Positions 22,371 to 33,439 of a DNA stretch of 64,000 nt are shown here, in pieces. Position numbers and translations under genes: made by a program. The stretch comes from Heterohyrax brucei (taxonomy: Eukaryota > Chordata > Mammalia > Hyracoidea > Procaviidae): contig CM053143.1 of the NCBI GenBank assembly GCA_028571685.1, positions 55,793,208 through 55,857,207 of the forward strand. Direction: 5' to 3'. Under the pieces are notes generated by a model, which had not been told where the DNA came from, searched no databases, and worked only from the letters and a program-made list of their open reading frames with translations. Each line of letters opens with the position of its first letter. Within the stretch, counting starts at the first letter, position 1.

Positions 22371-23319
22371 ACAGAAAATCATATGACAAGTTTTCATAAA
22401 TACAGGGCTCCCTTTCCTGTAACTTGTATTCATTTATTTGTCAATTTTTCATGAATGGAATGAACGTGCGAAATGCACCCTGCTATGCTTCAAGTGTGTA
22501 AGTATTTTTAAAAATTCATGTCCTCATTAAATCAAGAGGTGAGATAGACCAGCAGACACAACACAACTGCTTTAATGAATGAGGCATACCATATATACAA
22601 CCAAGATTCCTGGAGGAAATCAAAAAAAGGTTTCCCAAAGTGGCTTGAAGGTAATGTAGTTACTTTCTAAATTTGCAGAAGTTAAGGGGCGTATCTCACA
22701 TACAATGTTTTGAAAGCTGTAGCAGGGCAAAGCACAGATGTAATTTAGTATGTACATAGCATACATGCAGACAAATCAAGACATACTTTGGACTGTTAGT
22801 TAGGTGCTGTGTCATGAAGCAAAAGAGCTTAGCTCTTACATAGATTAAAGGCAAACTGTTTTTGTTTTTTAAAAGAAGAGTATAATAATCCTTTTATCTA
22901 TTTATCTATCTAGTTATTTAAAAGACAAATTTGCAACGGTGTAGAAGATACATTGCATAAATTTGAGAGTGGAGCAGAAAGACCAGATGGGGAGATGACG
23001 GAAATCTGAACTAAACAATAATGTCTAGAAGGAGAAGTAAGGCAGACATCAAAAAATGCTTAACAGTTAAAAAAAAAAGAAAAAAACAGACTTTAGTAGA
23101 ACGAGTAAAGAAAATACAGATGTGTAGAAGAAGACTTAGGTTTTTGACTTGGACAAACAGGTGGAAAATAAAGCCAAATAGTAGTAGGAAATCAAGCAGT
23201 AGAAACAGATTTACATGGGATAGGAAATATATTCATTTGAATTAACATGGAAACATCACACTGTGGGTACATTAAATTAGGTTGCTTTCTATAAAAGTAT
23301 CTTGTTCTCTGTATTAGTT
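22371..23319. other. Unassigned A/T-rich intergenic sequence
   Basis: No gene or repeat family recognised. The Lys/Arg-rich 74-codon open frame at 23,021-23,245 is purine-strand bias, not a gene. Confidence 0.45.
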
Positions 23320-23475
23320 GTAGTACATTTATTTATTCAACAAGATTTACTGAGGCATAACAACACTAAGGCAGGGTGGTAAGTGGGGTAAGAACACAAT
23401 GAGTATGCATGGTTCCTTCTCTTAAGGAGCTTATAACTGAGTAGGAGACTGATATTAAATTACACTAATAATGAG
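23320..23475 (+). repeat. Probable old L2 LINE 3' end
   Basis: The order tttatttattcaacaagatt, agaacacaatgagtatgcat, ttctcttaaggagcttataa matches the general L2 3' end (cattcaacaaat, tgaacaaaacag, ccctcatggagcttac). It is heavily diverged. Confidence 0.5.
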
Positions 23476-23640
23476 CATGTATTGTAAGTTTTGCCCAAAA
23501 CAATTACTTTAAGAATTCAGGTTGAAAAAAAAAAAATGGTAGATGTTTCTGGACAATTTTTTTTAAGATAGAATTTTAATTATATTTGGAAAAAGGAATA
23601 GTATCTTCAAGGTAGAAAATGTGGGGATGGCATTCTGAGT

Positions 23641-23690
23641 CCAAGCCAGCCAAGTGCTGTGGAGTCGGAGCCCACTCATGGTGACCCTAG
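23641..23690 (-). mobile_element. 50-bp AfroSINE-tail insertion with 12-bp target duplication
   Basis: The insert begins ccaagccagccaagtgctgt, continues ggagtcggagcccactc and ends atggtgaccctag. It is flanked by perfect copies of GGCATTCTGAGT at 23,629-23,640 and 23,691-23,702. Only the terminal block and CTTGG-type tail of AfroSINE (antisense) were inserted. Confidence 0.92.
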
Positions 23691-23702
23691 GGCATTCTGA
23701 GT

Positions 23703-24350
23703 AGAGGCAAGAAAATGGATCTAGTCAATGAGAGTAAAAACATAGATACATCTAACAGTAACCCTGTTTGACTGATGTGAAAATTATATTTCAATTAGTC
23801 ATAAACAGCAACATTGGAAAAATAAATATGACCTTGAAGGATGTCCATAAAAACGTGACTTATTTGATAGCAATGGAGATCTACCAACGTTTTCTGAGAG
23901 AAACAATGCATGATCTCTGAGGGTTGTTCTTACCAATGTTAATTTAGCAATTAATTTTGAGGCTGGTTTATCAAGGAAACCAGTCAAGGGATTTTAGTAC
24001 TTCCAAAAAATAGAGAGATACATCTTCTAGTATGAGAATAAGATATTACATTACACTAATAACAAATATATGGTATGCTCCAAATGATTACTTTAAGAAC
24101 TCAGGTTTAAAAAATACTTGGAGAAGATCAGTCCATGGAATTTGTCCTTGTCAGAATCAATGAAAATGGAATAAGTGATGACACAAAAGTGTCAAACCAA
24201 TATTACTGGGCATATCACAGTGACATTAACCAAAATTGTGAAGAAAGGTTTTTTTAAGGGGACATTAATAAGATAAGCCATAGGTTATAAGCAGGTATTC
24301 AAATGCTGTTGTATAGCATGCTTTTGCAAACAAGGAACTAAAAGTCAAGA
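23703..24350. other. Unassigned; contains a short duplicate of 23,451-23,525
   Basis: No gene recognised. Positions 24,042-24,110 (gatattacattacactaata, then gattactttaagaactcagg) repeat 23,451-23,525 with divergence. Confidence 0.5.
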
Positions 24351-24354
24351 AAGA

Positions 24355-24700
24355 GTGTGCTTGAGACTGCAGAAACTCAGAGAGTATGGCCATAGAACAC
24401 ACTTTTAGATCAGTAACGAAGTCATGCCTGAGGTTCACCCTTCAGTCAAAGATCAGACAAATTCATAAGGCAAAACAAGACTAAATGGGCATACTAAGCC
24501 AGAGTCAAGGGCAAGAAAGTGGGAGGGGACCCAGAATAGAGAAGGAGAGATGTTAACATGTTGTGTGGCTGTCAACCAATGTCACAAAACAACATGTGTA
24601 TGAGTTGTTTAATGAGAAGCTAGTTTTTTCTGTAAATCTTCACCTAAAGTAAGATGGAAAATAAGAATTAGGAAAAAGTATTAAAAAAAAGAAGAAGAAG
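24355..24700 (+). mobile_element. L1 3' UTR, sense, strongly truncated
   Basis: Blocks gaagtcatgcctgaggttca, cccttcagtcaaagatcaga, ggcaagaaagtgggagggga and tgttgtgtggctgtcaacca occur in elephant-type L1 3' UTR order. The end is A-rich and runs into an (AAG)n array. No ORF2 is present. Confidence 0.85.
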
Positions 24701-24711
24701 AAGAAGAAGAG
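24690..24711. repeat. (AAG)n microsatellite
   Basis: Seven gaa/aag units grown from the L1 poly(A) end. Confidence 0.95.
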
Positions 24712-26015
24712 TTTGGGTCCTGGATTAGTAAGTTTAAGAAATGATAAAAAATCAGTTAAGTGTGCTACCTATTGCTAAAATAATGACTCAGTCTATCTGA
24801 TATATCGTGAGTCATGTGTTGATAATGTTTCTCCTATCTCAGGTCATAGTGAACTCATAGGTCCAGAGACATTTTTTTTTTTGGCTTTGCAAGCCAAGCA
24901 CCTAGAACATAATACGAATTCAGTCAATATTTTTTTATTTTTTTAATTATTAGGTTACACACTGTTCTTGTCAGGCTCTCTTGGTTGCAAGAAGCAGTCA
25001 TTGAAGTAAGATCAAGTAGTGCAAATTCAATATAAGAGTCAGTAACACAGAAGGGGTTCACCCAGGAAAACATGAGTAATGTTGATTCAGCCTGTCTAGG
25101 GATTAGAACTGGATCTTAGACAATACTAGGGACCTCAGAACCATGAATTTATGATTCTCCTCTTCAGAACAAGTCAGTGAATATGACTCAACTACTTTCT
25201 TCCCTGTACCTTCCTTTATGAGTCCTTTCTCTTTTGCTTCTATACAAACTGAATGTATATTTCTTTTCTCTTTTCTCTGTTACATCTTATTCATACTGAT
25301 AACTTTTACCTTCTCTTAACTTCTGCTTTATCATGACTCATCATTTTCCTCACTTGAATCCATAAGTTGCATCCTTGTTTTTCTAGCTCCTGCTGTCATC
25401 TCCCTGAGACTCTGTAGATCTTAATATCAGCTCCTGGATGCAGAACATTACTGGTACAGTTCATTCCAATTTTTACAAAGTTATTTAGGCCAATTATACT
25501 TGTAGCCTTCTGAACAGTGTATAACCTCCCTGATTTGAGTCAGATATCTAGTACCAGTTCAGTCAGCCTACACAAGGATAAGGGTTTTATGGCAGAGATT
25601 ATGGCCACCTTGCACTGCCCTTTTGCTACAAACTATGGGTGTCATTGAGGCTTCTTGCATAAACACTACTTTTCTCATTAGAGAACAATTGTTAATGGCA
25701 TAGACATTTAATTCAAAATGGCTTAACTTACAATTTAGGTATTTTTCCCCTAAAGTTGGTGTAGAAATGCAGGACCATAAAGCTCTTAAATATTATGTAA
25801 AATAAATTGATCTCTTTTTTTTAAGTTCTTTGTTGTATATAATTGGAAAACTTAAAAATAAATATATATTTCAGGACTAAGATTTTCTACATGTTGAACT
25901 TCTAATATGGGCCTTACAGCACTTCATTTCATTTGTTTCTTAGAGATCTGTCTGCTCTGCCTAGGCCATGAATGTTTGAAAACCAGGAAATTGGTCTCAT
26001 TCACTTTAATGGTAC
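24712..26015. other. Unassigned intergenic sequence
   Basis: No gene recognised. A T-run (24,870-24,882) and a block at about 24,970-25,100 (ctctcttggttgcaagaagc) may derive from an old repeat, but I cannot name it. Confidence 0.4.
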
Positions 26016-26544
26016 CAATGCCTGCATCTTTCCTGACTTTAAACCAGCTAGTTTAAAGTCAGGTAATGTGTGTATCAGGTATATACCCTGTAGCCATACC
26101 TATTCAGTCTGTATACTGAACAAATAATCTGAGAAGATGGATTACATGAAGAACAGGGCATCAGAATTAGAAGAAGATTCATTAACAACCTACTTTACAT
26201 AGATGATACAGCCATGAAAGTGAAGATGACCTGAAGTACTTACTGGTGAAAATCAAAGATGACAGTCTTCAGTATGATTACACCTCAACATAATGAAAAT
26301 AAAAATCCTTACAGCTGGAGCAAAAAGCAACAGCATGATAACTGGGGAGAAGATTGATGTTGTCAAAGATTTCATCCACAGTCAACATCCATGGAAGCAG
26401 TAGTCAAGAAATTAAAAAAAAAAAGAAAAAAGTCAGCTGCAAGAGATCTCTCTAAAGTGTTAAAAAGTAAAGATGCCACTTGGGGGGCTACGGTGCATTG
26501 GACCCAAGCCATGGTGTTCTCAATCATGTCATATGCATGTGAAA
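26016..26544 (+). mobile_element. RTE LINE fragment, sense, left part of a rearranged copy
   Basis: From 26,051 the sequence follows the RTE reverse-transcriptase region in sense (gtttaaagtcaggtaatgtg, attcagtctgtatactgaac, gaagattgatgttgtcaaag, acccaagccatggtgttctc) and stops at atatgcatgtgaaa. A short piece before it (26,016-26,050) reads as antisense RTE, so the left end is a small palindrome with perfect 13-bp arms, CCTGACTTTAAAC at 26,032-26,044 and its complement at 26,051-26,063. Confidence 0.85.
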
Positions 26545-26552
26545 TAGAAATT

Positions 26553-26968
26553 ATTGTAGCTAGGTGCTGTCAAATCACTTTTGACTCATGATGGCCGTGT
26601 GCACAACAAACTGAAACACTGCTGGGTCTGTGCCATTCTCACAACTGTTGCTACCATTGAGCCCATTGTTGCAACCATTGATTGTGTCAATCTATGTTAT
26701 TGAAGGTCTTACTCTTTTTCACTGACCCTCTGCTTTACCAAGTATGATATCCTTCTCCAAGGAATGATCCATTCTGGTAACACATCTAAAGTATACAAGA
26801 GATAGTTTCATCATCTTTGCTTCTAATAAGCGTGCTGGTTATACTTCTTCCAAGACCAATTTGTTCATTCTTTTGGCAGTCCATGGTATATTCAATCTTC
26901 TTCACCAACACCACAGTTTAGAGCTATCAATTTCTATTCAGTCTTCCTTATTCACTCCCAGCTTTTAC
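26553..26968 (-). mobile_element. RTE LINE 3' end, inverted in place
   Basis: This is the antisense RTE terminus (ttgtagctaggtgctgtcaa, ttgactcatgatggccgtgt) through to cactcccagcttttac. Its 5'-most base corresponds to RTE position tgaaagctgg, exactly where the sense part at 26,544 stops. The two pieces therefore look like one element whose last 420 bp were flipped. Confidence 0.85.
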
Positions 26969-26977
26969 AAGAGTATG

Positions 26978-28060
26978 AGGTAGAATACTACACAAAGATA
27001 AAGAACAATTCTGAATCCAGGAAACATCTTACAATGTGGATGAATTTGGAGATCATTATGCTGAATGAAATAAGTCAACCATAAAACGACAAATATTGCA
27101 TGAGATCAGGGTTATAAAAACTCAAGAAAAGGTTCACACACAGAAAAAAGCCATCTTTGATGATTGATAGGAAGGGAAGGGGTAAGAAAGAGAAGTCACA
27201 AGATTTGCCTTTGGTGAAGGGAAAGACAGCATACAATATAGAGGAACTTGACTAAGCCCAAGTCATAGAAGCTTATAAGATACATGCAAAACCTTTAGAG
27301 ACTGAGTATTGGAGGCTAAAGGCTGGGAACCACGGTCTAGGTCAATTGGTATAACATAGTTCAAAAGAAAATGATTTGCATTCTACTTCATTGTTTAGAG
27401 TCTAGAGTCTTAAAAGCTTATGAAGTATCATTTAAAATACTTCACTGATCTTTCTTATTCTTTCTAGACCAAAGGAGAATGAAGAAAACCAATGTCACAA
27501 GGAAAACAGCAGTCCGCAAGACTATTGGATCACGTGAACCATGGCATCCACCAGCACGAGCCCAGGAGAACCAGATGGCCCTGGGCTACCACTGCAACCA
27601 CTCTGACAAGAATCGCCACAGAGGGTCCTAGACAGAACTGGATAGAAATATAGAACAAAGTCTCAGTTCACAAAAAGAACAGACTTACTGATCTGACAGA
27701 GACTGGAGGAAGACTGAGATTATAGCCCCTGGAAACCCTAGTAACTCAGAACTGAAGCTATTCCCAAAGACTGGACAGGCCTGTAATGCAAACAATAGCA
27801 TACGTGAAGAACATGCCTCTTGTTCAGTCAAGTATATGAGACCAAATGGGCAACATCTACCCCAAAACAATGAAGAGAACATGAAAGACAAGAAAACTAG
27901 ATGAAAAGACATGGGAAACTCAAGATAGAAAGAGGTAGCATGCTGACACATTTTGGTGACTGCAACTAACATCACAAAAAACAATTTATGTACAAATTTT
28001 TGATTGATAGACTAATTTGCACTGTAAACCCTCACTTAAATCACAATAAAATTTTAAAAA
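26978..28060 (+). mobile_element. L1 3' end (ORF2 terminus plus 3' UTR), sense
   Basis: It starts at gaatactacacaaagataaa (end of ORF2) and passes through aatgaaataagtcaaccata, ccaaaggagaatgaagaaaa, gccacagagggtcctagaca and tgcaactaacatcacaaaaa to the end at cacaataaaattttaaa. It is the same 3' UTR subfamily as 10,180 and 24,355. Confidence 0.9.
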
Positions 28061-28978
28061 TATTTATTTACTCTAACTCTAAAATCTACATTATCTCCCT
28101 TCCATTATCTCAGTACACTATTTTCTCTTTTTCAAAATTCTTATTGGTTTTTTTTTTTTTTTTTTACTATATTGAGCTTAACATCCTGTGTAAAATTTAA
28201 GTGGAACTATCCAGTAGAAACTATAGTGCAGAAAAAAGAGTTTGAGCTAGGCATGTCTTTTAGCATTTCCTCAAAAATAAGTTACCTCAGAAGCTGAAAT
28301 TTCAAATGAGGATAGACAAACAGAGAACAAGACAAAAAATAGACCTTGGGGAACATTTACATTTAAGGGTAACGTGAATAAAAACGTACCAGCAGAGGAA
28401 AACTAGCAAAGACCGTGAAAAATTTACAAGAACAATTAATAGAGCTATGGCTTATAATTAAAGGGATGTTATTTGACACAGCAGATTTGATTATACAGAA
28501 ACTGAAGATTGGCTCATTAGAAGGTCTCTAATGATACAACTGAAAAGTTATTTCAAAAGAGTTGTGGAGGTAGAAGCTAGACGACAAGAAGCTTCAGAGA
28601 TAAATAACATGTGAGCAATTGGAAACATCAAGCTTGGTCATTACTGGAAGTTTAAAGTTAACACCCCAGCAATTCACTTTCACAATATTCAGTTATGCTT
28701 ATAAGTGGATATTGTTGCTGTTCAACTTAGTTTACATTGAAAAAAAAAAAAAAACTAATGAACTGTGTACAGGGTGACAGAGTTCAAGAAAGATATAGAA
28801 GGGCACTTTCTATTAAGTGGAATGTCAGAGGTTTGGTGAACTTATTTAAAGGATGAAAAGTACAGACAAAAAAATTTAGAGGAAAATTGCTGGTTAGGTC
28901 AAAGATGCAATTAAAAGTTAGGAGTCATAAGTGAGTGCACATCATGTCCAGGAAGGTGAAGATAGTTTCATGGCTAAG
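28061..28978. other. Unassigned intergenic sequence
   Basis: No gene or repeat recognised beyond a T-run (28,149-28,166) and an A-run (28,740-28,754). Confidence 0.45.
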
Positions 28979-29140
28979 GGAGCCCTGGTGTTGCAGCGGA
29001 TAAGACCTCAGCTGCTAACAAAAAAGTCAGCAATTCGAATTGACCAACTGCTCCTTGGAAACCACAGGGGGCAGTTCCCTTCTGCTCTATACGATCACTA
29101 TTAGTGAGAATCAACTTGACGGCCACATTTTGTTTTTGTT
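28979..29140 (+). mobile_element. AfroSINE, sense
   Basis: Blocks gggagccctggtgttgcagc, tcagctgctaacaaaaaagt, actgctccttggaaaccaca and tgagaatcaacttgacggcc, followed by a T-rich tail. Confidence 0.92.
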
Positions 29141-31340
29141 TTATTTTTCATGTAGCTAGAATAAAGAATTCAAGAGGGGTAATCATGAAAGAGATAGTCA
29201 AGAACCAGATCTTTCAAAGAAATGTGGAAACTACTGTTATATCAGGAACAGCTACAGCAGCAGCAGTTACAGAAATAATTACTAACACAATGTTTTGCAT
29301 TTAATTTGTAATTTTTCTGAGCACTTTCACTGTGAAAAAAAATGTGTTCTATGATTAAAAGAAAAAGAATCAGAAAATAACCCTGATTGTTCAAGGTTAG
29401 AATTAGAAATCCAATTATCTAGGTGTCTGGTCACCTTTCCTGAGAGGCATCTTTCTCCCAGTGAATCTGACAGAATTTTGTCCCAAGGGTCAGTAAAATA
29501 GAGTACTATTTAATGCATCTTGGCTTGGCTTGGCTATTTTATTACATTAGTATTCATAGATAATAGTCATTATTAGTGAAGTCTGAGTAGGAATGGGCAG
29601 TCATAAAATTAAAGGGAGTTCTAACAGAGACATTGGCTTATGCTGCTGACTTCAACTGAGGAGACAGATGTCACATATTATGTCTGATGTGTTGAAGTTC
29701 TTCTATTTGTTCATAATTAAAATGGCTTATGAGCTCAAATACCACAACAAAATTTGAAATCATGAAGAGGAAGTCTGAGAGTTTCAGAGTATGAGGAGGA
29801 TTTGATGTGCTGTTGCTGGCTTTGAAGAGTTGGAAGAAGGATCACAGAACTATGTGAGCGGTCTTTAGTTGATAAGACTAGTCTGCAGCTGATAGTCAGC
29901 AAAGAAAGGTGAGCCTTAGTCCTATGACTACAAAGAACTGAATTTGTCCAACAACTTCTATGAATTTGGAAGCATATTCTTCCTTAGAGTCACCAGGTAA
30001 GAGGCCAGCCTGGCTGACATCTTGAAATTGTCTTTGTGACACTCTAAGAGGAGAATGCAGATGAGCCACAATGGATGTGGGGTCTACAGAACTGACACAA
30101 TAAACCTGCATTGTATTAAATTGTTATTTTTGTGACAGTTTGTCATGGTGGTGAGAGAACAATTATAGGTTCAACTAATACAATTCTAGTTCAAAGTGGA
30201 AGAAAACAGAAGGTCATTCACTGGCCCAAAGCAGTTTTGAAATCCTGCTGGGAAAATACATTAGGTTTCAGGACCTGAGCATAATCTTCTGTCGCTATCA
30301 CCTATGCTCTCCGGGTACTTGACTTTACCCTCTGGGATCTCAGCTCTGCCTCTAAATCATCCTTCCTTTTTAAAATGAAACATAGCAGGTGTTTGTAACT
30401 GGATAGTTTCATCATCCCGGTTTCTGGCAGGAGAATTTCGGGGTTCTGAGTATTCTTTTGTTTCACAATTTTGCTGTCCCCTGTAGCTCCAGCTGTCAAT
30501 ATTGCCACTGATAAAGCATTTTGTGGGTTTGTATGAACTGTATGAGGGTTCATTTCCTTAGGCAAAGGTTTATCAACAGATTCGTCTAAGATAATCCCTT
30601 CTCTATTGCTGAGTTGTTTTTTTGTTTGTTCGTTTTTTGTTTTTTTTTTTAAATAGTAGAGAAACAAAGTTAAATACAGGTCTTTTTATTTGACTGAGAT
30701 ATATGAAACATGCATTTAATCTCTTATAACTGAATACTCTGATCTTTTGATCTTTCTAAAGTTGAAGGAAAACTTTGTATAGCCACATTCTCAGATTTTT
30801 CCCAATCCTATGCTTTCAGAAACAATCTCTTAATTTTAATATCTTTTGCCATCTGGGTAGGCTGATAATTTCCCAAAGTAAGGCCTGTTTCTTTGGTTTG
30901 ACATTTCTTGCGTCAACTTGTCTCTTTCCTGATACATTTTGCTGTAAGTAGGACGGATAAACTAGATTTCACCTTCAACATTTTGCTTAGAAGTTGCCTT
31001 AACTCTATATCTAAGTTTGTTGTTTGCAAGGTCTACTTTCCATATAACTTCAAGGCATAGTTTCCCAATATTTCCTACTATTATGCAATTCTCTTCCATA
31101 TGTCAGTTTCCAACAACATATTTCTCACTTCCATCTCAATTCTCTCCAATAGCACTTTTAGCACCTGAATTTCTGCTAACAGTGTTTTCAAAGCAAGGCT
31201 TTTTACATATTGCTCCTCAAAATTATTAAAGCCTCAATCTACTGTTCAATTCCAAAACTACTTCCACATATTTAGGTACTTGTTATGGTAGCTCTTCCTC
31301 CTGATACCAACATCTGTACTACTTTTCTACTGATAGAAAA
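29141..31340. other. Unassigned intergenic sequence with one unexplained open frame
   Basis: No repeat family recognised over most of this stretch. It contains the 121-codon minus-strand open frame at 30,302-30,667 and a 15-bp CTTGG-type tail shred at 29,519-29,533 (see findings). Confidence 0.4.
30302..30667 (-). other. Unassigned 121-codon open frame
   Basis: The open frame runs from an A-rich stretch (minus strand, at about 30,660-30,615) into protein-like text containing LDESVDKPLPKEMNP, HTNPQNALSVAILTAG and LEAELRSQRVKSS. I recognise no domain, and there is no splice or promoter support. The first twenty residues are encoded by the A-rich run and are not credible. It could be a fragment of a processed pseudogene, an old unidentified repeat, or chance in A/T-rich DNA. 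Confidence 0.2.
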
Positions 31341-31344
31341 CAAG

Positions 31345-31790
31345 TGATTATTAAATATAGTGGCTTAAAACAATATCCATTTGATATCACGTAGTTTCTG
31401 TATGTCAGAAGTCTGTGCTGGGCTCAACTGTGTTCTATGCTCAAAGTGTCACAAAAGTGAAATATACTGTCAACTGACTTTGTCTTCATCTAGAACCTGA
31501 GTTCCTCTTACACTCTCATTCTTGTTGTTGTCAAGATTCTGTTACTTATAGTTGTAAGACTGAAGTCCCTGTGTTGTGGTTAAATATTGGCCAGGGTTCA
31601 CTATCAGTCTCTTGCACTGTTCATGGATCTTTGCACATGTTCCTCTTCGTCTTCAAATGCAGCAGTTGTGTATCAAATCCTTCTCATGGTCGAGTCTCTT
31701 TGTAGAATAACAATAATAATAATAAAAACATCTATCTGAAAACTTTCACTTATGTTTAGGCTTTATTTTGAGACTGGTGCTGGGATCTCT
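31345..31790 (-). mobile_element. Old MLT1-type LTR, antisense
   Basis: Blocks aatatagtggcttaaaacaa, ctgtatgtcagaagtctgtg and ctgggctcaactgtgttcta are the antisense 3' side of an MLT1-like LTR. It is heavily diverged and abuts the provirus at 31,792. Confidence 0.55.
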
Positions 31791-31791
31791 C

Positions 31792-32308
31792 TGTCATAGA
31801 TTAAACTGTGTCCCCCCAAAAATTTGTGTGGCCATCATTCCTAATGTTTTATGATTGTCCTCCACTTTGTGGTTTTCCTATGTTCCATGTTAAAGAGGAT
31901 TAGGGTTGGACTGTAAATCCGTTCCTAAGTTGCTCTCCCTGCTCTACTGTAAAAGGAGTTTCCCTGGAGTGTGGTTTGCATCACCTTTTATTCTTTCATC
32001 GTATGAGAAATAAAAAGAAAGGGAACCGAGAGAGTTGAGATCTCACACTATCAAGCACTGAAAGAAGATAGCATCCTTCAGAGCAGAGGTTCCTATGTCA
32101 AGATACTCCCTGACCAAAGACTGATGCAACACAAGGACTTTCCTCCAGAGCTGACAGTAGAAAAGTCTTCCCCTGGAGTAGACATCCTGAATTTGGACTT
32201 CAAGTCTAGCAGACTGTGTAAGAATAAACATTTATCTTCTAAAGCCATCCACTTTGTGGAATTTCTATTAGAGCAGCACTTGGCTGGCTTGGCTAGCTGA
32301 CTGTAACA
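31792..32308 (+). repeat. 5' LTR of MaLR provirus
   Basis: It starts TGTCATAGATTAAACTGTG with the C-run at 31,811-31,816 and ends gctgactgtaaca. A polyadenylation-type signal (aataaa) lies at 32,223-32,228. A 14-bp block, cttggctggcttgg, at 32,279-32,292 is absent from the 3' LTR and from the LTR at 51,632. Confidence 0.9.
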
Positions 32309-33169
32309 GAATTTGGTACTGAGAGAGTAGGTTGCTGCCCTAACAAATACCCAAACTATGGAAGCAGCTTTGAAACTGTGAATGGATAGATGACTCAGAT
32401 GGAACTGAGGAGAACTGTTAACACTGAAGAAGGAAAAGATGGTGAGAAACAACAGCAGCAGAACCAGAGCAGCATGACACAGTGCTGGAACTGTCCTACA
32501 GAGCGAGAGAGCTGAGTGTCCACGTACAGGAGGTTTTCTGCAGAGTAGGATTCCTCCAGACACTTGAATCAGTAAAGCTACAGAGCTTCAGAACATTTGC
32601 CCCTGCAGGGTTTATGTGGGCCTGAGGCCTGGGCCATGAGACCTTAGGAAGCAGAAGCTTAAGAGACAAAGTGCATGAGAAGCTGATCTGCCTCAGTCTC
32701 AACGGCATGATCATGACCTCATGGTTTTGTAAGGGTAGAGCCATAGTTTGTTGTGCTTCTAAGGGTGGAATTGCCACTCAGTTGGGCTCAGGGTGCACCT
32801 GAACCTGAGGAGACAGAGTTGCTGTCCCAGAGGACCTGGAAGGCAGAGTTGTAGCACAGGGCTAGGGGGTCTCCATTCAGAATCCAGAGAGTGTGGTCAA
32901 TAGCTAGAATCTGCAGGACAAGGTCAATGTATAAACTGTCTCAGAGAATAGAGGATTATTTTCAAAGCTTTCAGGGCTAATGTAATTGTTTTGCTAACTT
33001 GTTTGTACTTGTTTTGGTTTCTTTCTTCATTTGTAATGGAAAAGTCTAACTTGTGCCTATTCTGCCATTGTACCTTTAAAGCTGATAGCTTATGTTCTAG
33101 GTTTCATGGATGTAGAATGTTTTTTGTATTTTTAGACTTGGACAAATTTAAGACTTCTATCATACGAGA

Positions 33170-33338
33170 CAGAAAACCTGGTGGCATAGTGGTTAAGTGC
33201 TACGACTGCTAACTAAAAGTTTGGCAGTTCAAATCATCCAGGTACTCTTTAGAAACTCTGTGGGGAAGTTTTACTCTATTCTATAGGGTTTCTAAGAGTC
33301 AGAATTGACTTGATGGCAGTGGGTTTGGGTTTGGGTTT
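33170..33338 (+). mobile_element. AfroSINE, sense, with 12-bp target duplication
   Basis: Blocks cagaaaacctggtggcatag, gactgctaactaaaagtttg, gaaactctgtggggaagttt and agtcagaattgacttgatgg, with a gggttt tail. Perfect TATCATACGAGA flanks lie at 33,158-33,169 and 33,339-33,350. It is inserted in the MaLR internal region and is therefore younger than the provirus. Confidence 0.95.
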
Positions 33339-33439
33339 TATCATACGAGATGCAGATGTTTTTACTATGACTCTTGCTATGAGGGGATGAACGTGCTACA
33401 TGTTTCAAAGATGTGATTTTTGAGGGCTCAAGGGCAGAT

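Noticed and set aside
23021..23245. Lys/Arg-rich 74-codon frame
   Set aside because: Purine-rich strand bias with no family features or neighbours to support a gene.
32093..32563. 156-codon minus-strand frame
   Set aside because: Antisense to the 5' LTR and internal region of a non-coding MaLR provirus. Related frames recur in other copies only because the repeat recurs.
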